Below, one piece after another: positions 60,796 to 64,000 of a stretch of 64,000 nt of DNA (position 1 is the first letter of the stretch; every line of letters starts with the position of its first letter). Made by a program: the position numbers and the translations under genes. The notes under the pieces are model-generated. The model ran no database searches. It was not told where the DNA came from and saw only the letters and a program-made list of their open reading frames with translations. Origin of the DNA: Bosea sp. 124 (lineage in GTDB: Bacteria > Pseudomonadota > Alphaproteobacteria > Rhizobiales > Beijerinckiaceae); the NCBI RefSeq assembly GCF_003046175.1, contig NZ_PZZM01000001.1:3427001-3491000 (forward strand), given 5' to 3'.

Positions 60796-61887
60796 ATGGT
60801 TGAAACATCGCGTCGTCGCCTGCTCGCGGGCGGTCTTGCCGCTGTCGGTTCCGCGCTTGCGGGCCCGGCTCTCGCACAGGCCTTTCCGTTCAAACCGAAC
60901 CAGCGTTATCCCGACCCTTCGGTCGACATCCTGGACCCCAGTTTCGCCAAGTACCGGATCTATTCGAGCACGGTAGAGCAGCTCGCCACCGGCATGCGCT
61001 GGGCCGAGGGGCCGGTCTATTTCCCGGAGGGGCGCTACGTCCTCGTCAGCGACATCCCCAACAACCGGATCATGAAATACGACGAGCGGAAGAACAGCTT
61101 CACGGTCTTCCGCGACAACGCCAACTTCGCCAATGGCAACACCCGCGACCGGCAGGGCCGACTGATCAGCTGCGAGCATTCGGTGACGCGGCGCGTCACG
61201 CGCACAGAGAAGAACGGCAAGATCACAGTGCTGGCCGATGCCTTCGAGGGCAAGCGCCTGAACGCACCCAACGACATTGTCGTCAAATCCGACGATACGA
61301 TCTGGTTCACCGACCCGCTGTTCGGCATCAGCGGCGAGTGGGAAGGCTCGCGCGCCAAGTCCGAGCAGGCAACGACCAATGTCTACCGCATCGGCACCGA
61401 CGGCAAGCTGACCGCTGTCGTCACCGATCTGCTCAACCCCAACGGCCTCGCCTTCTCGCCGGACGAGAAGAAGCTTTACGTGGTGGAGTGGCGCGGCACG
61501 CCTAACCGCAGCATCTGGAGCTTCGACATCGATGCGCAGGGCAAGGCGTCGAACAAGACCAAGGTGGTCGATGCCGCCGACTTCGGGGCGCTCGATGGCT
61601 TCAAGGTCGATCGCGACGGAAATCTCTGGTGCGGCTACGGCAGCAACGGGGCGCTGAACGCCGAGGCTGCCGATACGGGAGGCCGCAAGGTCTTCGGCCT
61701 GCGCGGCAAGTCGGACGATCTCGACGGCGTCATGGTGTTCAGCCCGGCCGGCAAGCCGCTGGCCTTCATCCGCCTGCCGGAGCGCTGCGCCAATCTCTGC
61801 TTCGGCGGGCCGAAGGGGAACCGTCTCTACATGGCGAGCAGCCACTCGCTCTATGCGCTTTATGTCGAGGCCCACGGCGCCGTGTGA
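60796..61887 (+). CDS. SMP-30/gluconolactonase-family protein, Tat-type signal
   Basis: 363 residues from the ATG at 60796, 6 bases after GGAGGG. N-terminal SRRRLLAGGLAAVGSALAGPALAQ with an Arg pair indicates export, probably by Tat. The beta-propeller has the family metal-site blocks MRWAEGPVYF (E), LNAPNDIVV (N), NGLAFSPDEKKLYVVEW and LDGFKVDRDGNLWCGY (D). It hydrolyses a sugar lactone to the aldonate in the periplasm, upstream of the dehydratase step. Follows the RraA-like gene by 120 bases. Confidence 0.9.
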   Translation: MVETSRRRLLAGGLAAVGSALAGPALAQAFPFKPNQRYPDPSVDILDPSFAKYRIYSSTVEQLATGMRWAEGPVYFPEGRYVLVSDIPNNRIMKYDERKNSFTVFRDNANFANGNTRDRQGRLISCEHSVTRRVTRTEKNGKITVLADAFEGKRLNAPNDIVVKSDDTIWFTDPLFGISGEWEGSRAKSEQATTNVYRIGTDGKLTAVVTDLLNPNGLAFSPDEKKLYVVEWRGTPNRSIWSFDIDAQGKASNKTKVVDAADFGALDGFKVDRDGNLWCGYGSNGALNAEAADTGGRKVFGLRGKSDDLDGVMVFSPAGKPLAFIRLPERCANLCFGGPKGNRLYMASSHSLYALYVEAHGAV

Positions 61888-61896
61888 GGTCACCAG

Positions 61897-61930
61897 CCCT
61901 GCGGCATCGGCATGGGGCGATGCCGCAGGG
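61897..61930 (+). terminator. Perfect 13-bp hairpin after the lactonase gene
   Basis: CCCTGCGGCATCG, loop GCATGGGG, CGATGCCGCAGGG pairs without mismatch and begins 9 bases after the stop. There is no U tract, so it may be a 3' end stabiliser or attenuator rather than a simple terminator. Confidence 0.55.
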
Positions 61931-62088
61931 AAACCCCAAGGTCGAGCGGTGTGGCGGCCGGCGCGGTCCCCACGAAAGGCGCAACGGCCCCGTTAACGGG
62001 GATTTGAGACCTCTCTGCGAGGGTCGGGCTCATCGATGCGTGCTGGAGCGACGGGCGAGCCCATGACGATGCGCAAGGCCATTCTGCC

Positions 62089-63642
62089 ATGATCGCAGGC
62101 GGGACGTGGCCGGCGCGCTACGACGCCTGGGTCAACCGTCAATTCGGCATGGCCAGTCTCGGCGCGGCGGATGCGGCAGCATTGCGGGTGGCGCAGGCCG
62201 AGATGTTCGCGCGCATCCTTCCGCCCGTCCTGATGTCCAACCTGCTCTCGTCGGTCCTCATCGCGATCACCGCGATGTTTCGCGGCTGGTTGTGGTTTCC
62301 GCTACTGTGGAGCGCTTTGGTCGTGACCAGCGGTGTCTTCGGCATCCTGCGGATATCGCGGCTCAATGCGCGCAAGCGTGAGGACGCGCCCTCGGCGAAG
62401 TTCAACGACCGGATTCTGATCGACTCCGCCATCCTGGCCGCTCCCTGGGTGGTGATGGCGGTGGTGATCAATCCGACCGCCGCGCCGGACATGGAGGTGC
62501 TGACGGCGACCCTGCTGGCGGGGCTGGTCTGTGCGGGCACGTTCACGATGGCCAGCATGCCCTCGGCCGCGTTGCTGTTCGCCGGACTGATCTTTGGCGC
62601 GCGTATCATCCATATCGCGCTGTCGCCGGTCGACCGCATGCTGGAGAACCTGGCCTTCCAGATGATCTACGGTGCGGTCATGCTGGTGTCCCTGCGCAGC
62701 ATGGCGCAGCTTTTCATCGACCGTGTCCGCGCCATCGGCAGCGCGCAGGGACTCAGCCTGGAGGCGCAGGCGCAGGCGCGGATCGAGGAGAAGCGGCGCG
62801 AGGAGGTGGAGGGCCAGGCGGAAGCGTTCCGGCGCGAGATCGGCGGCATCCTGAAATCGGTCTCCCTGTCCGTCGTCCATATGAGCGGCGCGGCCGAGCA
62901 ACTCGTCGCGATCTCGCACAGATCACAGGACAAGCTCGCCGGTGTACTGACCAAGGTCGGCGATGCCCGGACCGATATCTCGTCAGTGGAGGTCTGCTCG
63001 CATCGGTTGACCGAGACGGTCGCGCTGATCCGCAACGAGGCCGACCGGACGACGCAACTGGTGCGGACCGCAGCCTCGGACGTCGCGGCCTCGATCGCCG
63101 TCAAGGCACAGTTGCGGCAGGCCGTGCGCGATATCGGAGAAGTCTCCGACCTGATCCGCGAAATCGCGTCGCAGACCAACCTGCTCGCCCTCAACGCCAC
63201 CATCGAGGCGGCCCGCGCCGGGCTGGCGGGGCGCGGCTTTGCCGTCGTCGCGACCGAGGTCAAGGGGCTGGCGGCACGCACGGAGGCCGCGACGCAGGAG
63301 ATTTCCGAGCGCATCGAGGAGGTCCGTGCCGCCACCGAACGCTCGCAGGCTGCCGTCATGAACATCAGCGTCTCGACGGATGCGATCGTGGCGGCGACCG
63401 GGGGGATTGTCGTCGCGGTCGACCAGCAGGCCGACGCGATCTGCACCATGGTCGACCTCCTGGCGCGTACGGTGCGGGAAACGGAGCTGGCGGCCGGTGC
63501 GATCGATCTCGTCGTCGCGGATGCCGCGCTCACGATGGACAATGGCCGGCAGGTTTCCGATGCGGCCGCGGGCGTTGATGTCTCGGCGCGGCGCCTCGAC
63601 GAATCCGTCGCGCGGTTCTCCCGCGAGATGGTCAGGGGCTGA
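62089..63642 (+). CDS. Methyl-accepting chemotaxis protein with a multi-helix membrane sensor
   Basis: 517 residues. About six N-terminal hydrophobic segments (residues 43-210) form the sensor with no large periplasmic domain, then a coiled-coil linker and a cytoplasmic MCP signalling domain with the hairpin tip [43 protein letters not shown]. No HAMP domain is evident. It would detect a membrane-soluble or redox-type signal and pass it to CheA. It is not obviously coupled to the neighbouring lactonase. Confidence 0.9.
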   Translation: MIAGGTWPARYDAWVNRQFGMASLGAADAAALRVAQAEMFARILPPVLMSNLLSSVLIAITAMFRGWLWFPLLWSALVVTSGVFGILRISRLNARKREDAPSAKFNDRILIDSAILAAPWVVMAVVINPTAAPDMEVLTATLLAGLVCAGTFTMASMPSAALLFAGLIFGARIIHIALSPVDRMLENLAFQMIYGAVMLVSLRSMAQLFIDRVRAIGSAQGLSLEAQAQARIEEKRREEVEGQAEAFRREIGGILKSVSLSVVHMSGAAEQLVAISHRSQDKLAGVLTKVGDARTDISSVEVCSHRLTETVALIRNEADRTTQLVRTAASDVAASIAVKAQLRQAVRDIGEVSDLIREIASQTNLLALNATIEAARAGLAGRGFAVVATEVKGLAARTEAATQEISERIEEVRAATERSQAAVMNISVSTDAIVAATGGIVVAVDQQADAICTMVDLLARTVRETELAAGAIDLVVADAALTMDNGRQVSDAAAGVDVSARRLDESVARFSREMVRG

Positions 63643-64000
63643 TCACGCCGCCGGAGCTGTGCCGTAGAAGGCGCGATACCAGGCGACGAAGCGGGCGATG
63701 CCGGTCTCGATCGGGGTGTCCGGCCTGAATTCGACCCGCGCCATCAGGTCCGACACATCGGCATAGGTGGCGCGCACGTCGCCGGGCTGCATCGGCAGAT
63801 GCCGCTTGATCGCGGCCTTGCCGCAGGCGGCCTCGATCACGGCGATGAAGCGGTCGAGCCGGACTGGCGTGTGATTGCCGATATTGTAGATCCGCCAGGG
63901 AGCCGCGGCCGTGGCCGGGCCGTGGGTGTCCCCACCAGGCGCGGCGGGCTCGGGCGGCAGGCCGGCCAGCCTGACGATCGCCTCGCTGATATCGTCGATA
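63643..64000 (-). CDS. UDP-glucuronate 4-epimerase-like SDR, 3' part
   Basis: The frame is open to the window edge; 118 residues of the C-terminal half are visible. It begins IDDISEAIVRLAG (the YxDD region after the SDR core), then WRIYNIGNHTPVRLDRFIAVIEAACG and ends MQPGDVRATYADVSDLMARVEFRPDTPIETGIARFVAWYRAFYG, which is the ending of GalE/LpsL-type UDP-glucuronate epimerases. It converts UDP-glucuronate to UDP-galacturonate. The catalytic YxxxK lies outside the window. Convergent with the chemoreceptor, with no gap between them. Confidence 0.85.
   Translation of the reverse strand, partial: IDDISEAIVRLAGLPPEPAAPGGDTHGPATAAAPWRIYNIGNHTPVRLDRFIAVIEAACGKAAIKRHLPMQPGDVRATYADVSDLMARVEFRPDTPIETGIARFVAWYRAFYGTAPAA

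Noticed and set aside
1..64000. CRISPR arrays, tRNA or rRNA genes, prophage modules
   Set aside because: No regular direct repeats with spacers, no tRNA-like cloverleaf, and no structural or integrase phage genes were seen on either strand.

Overview
The window reads as a chromosomal segment of a GC-rich alphaproteobacterium, most likely a Hyphomicrobiales (Rhizobiales) member. The pointers are the gene families (FnrN-type regulator with a C-x2-C-x7-C cluster, Bug/TctC binding protein, an IlvD/DapA-like/RraA sugar-acid locus, FkbM methyltransferases) and three copies of a long palindromic intergenic repeat of the kind common in that order. A Bosea-like genus is a guess. I saw no rRNA, tRNA, CRISPR array or phage module.

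Bases 1-6213 (+ strand) are exopolysaccharide (EPS) genes: the end of a UDP-glucuronate decarboxylase-like SDR, a glycosyltransferase, two uncharacterised proteins, a Wzc/ExoP-type chain-length protein fused to a BY-kinase, and an RfaH-like NusG paralogue.

Bases 6217-13531 hold what I read as a complete lasso peptide locus set inside the EPS region: cyclase C, transglutaminase-like peptidase B2, an HprK-like kinase, a 59-residue precursor A, a PqqD-like leader-binding protein B1, an ABC exporter D and a nucleotidyltransferase. The predicted core runs from G27 to L59 with a G1-E9 ring. Its 24-residue tail has no aromatic or basic residue and the C-terminus is not Ser. C is on the minus strand, B2-kinase is divergent from it on the plus strand, and NTase-D-B1-A is convergent with B2-kinase. 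A strong hairpin terminator lies between the converging units.

Bases 13585-38965 (minus strand) are one tight run of about 23 genes, mostly overlapping by 1-4 bases: FkbM methyltransferase, asnB, Wzm/Wzt, UDP-galactopyranose mutase, about a dozen glycosyltransferases, an acyltransferase, a Wzy-like polymerase and a WcaF-like acetyltransferase. The lasso genes NTase-D-B1 continue this run downstream. A hairpin plus an ops-like motif precedes the first gene and could be a target for the RfaH-like protein. Upstream are an initiating sugar-phosphate transferase (39104-40786) and a 1060-residue secreted protein that looks like a polysaccharide-active enzyme of no family I can name.

Bases 44355-54211 are mixed: a membrane-anchored nuclease-like protein, small membrane proteins, a YdcF protein, a second initiating transferase, a VanZ-like protein, an FnrN-type regulator, an Asp/Glu racemase-family protein, and three damaged insertion sequences (IS110, IS3, IS5 families). 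Bases 54190-64000 hold a second FkbM methyltransferase, then a sugar-acid catabolic locus (IlvD/Edd dehydratase, DapA-like aldolase and GntR/FCD regulator, divergent from Bug protein, RraA-like protein and SMP-30 lactonase) with a double palindrome as likely operator, then a chemoreceptor and the end of a UDP-glucuronate epimerase-like gene.
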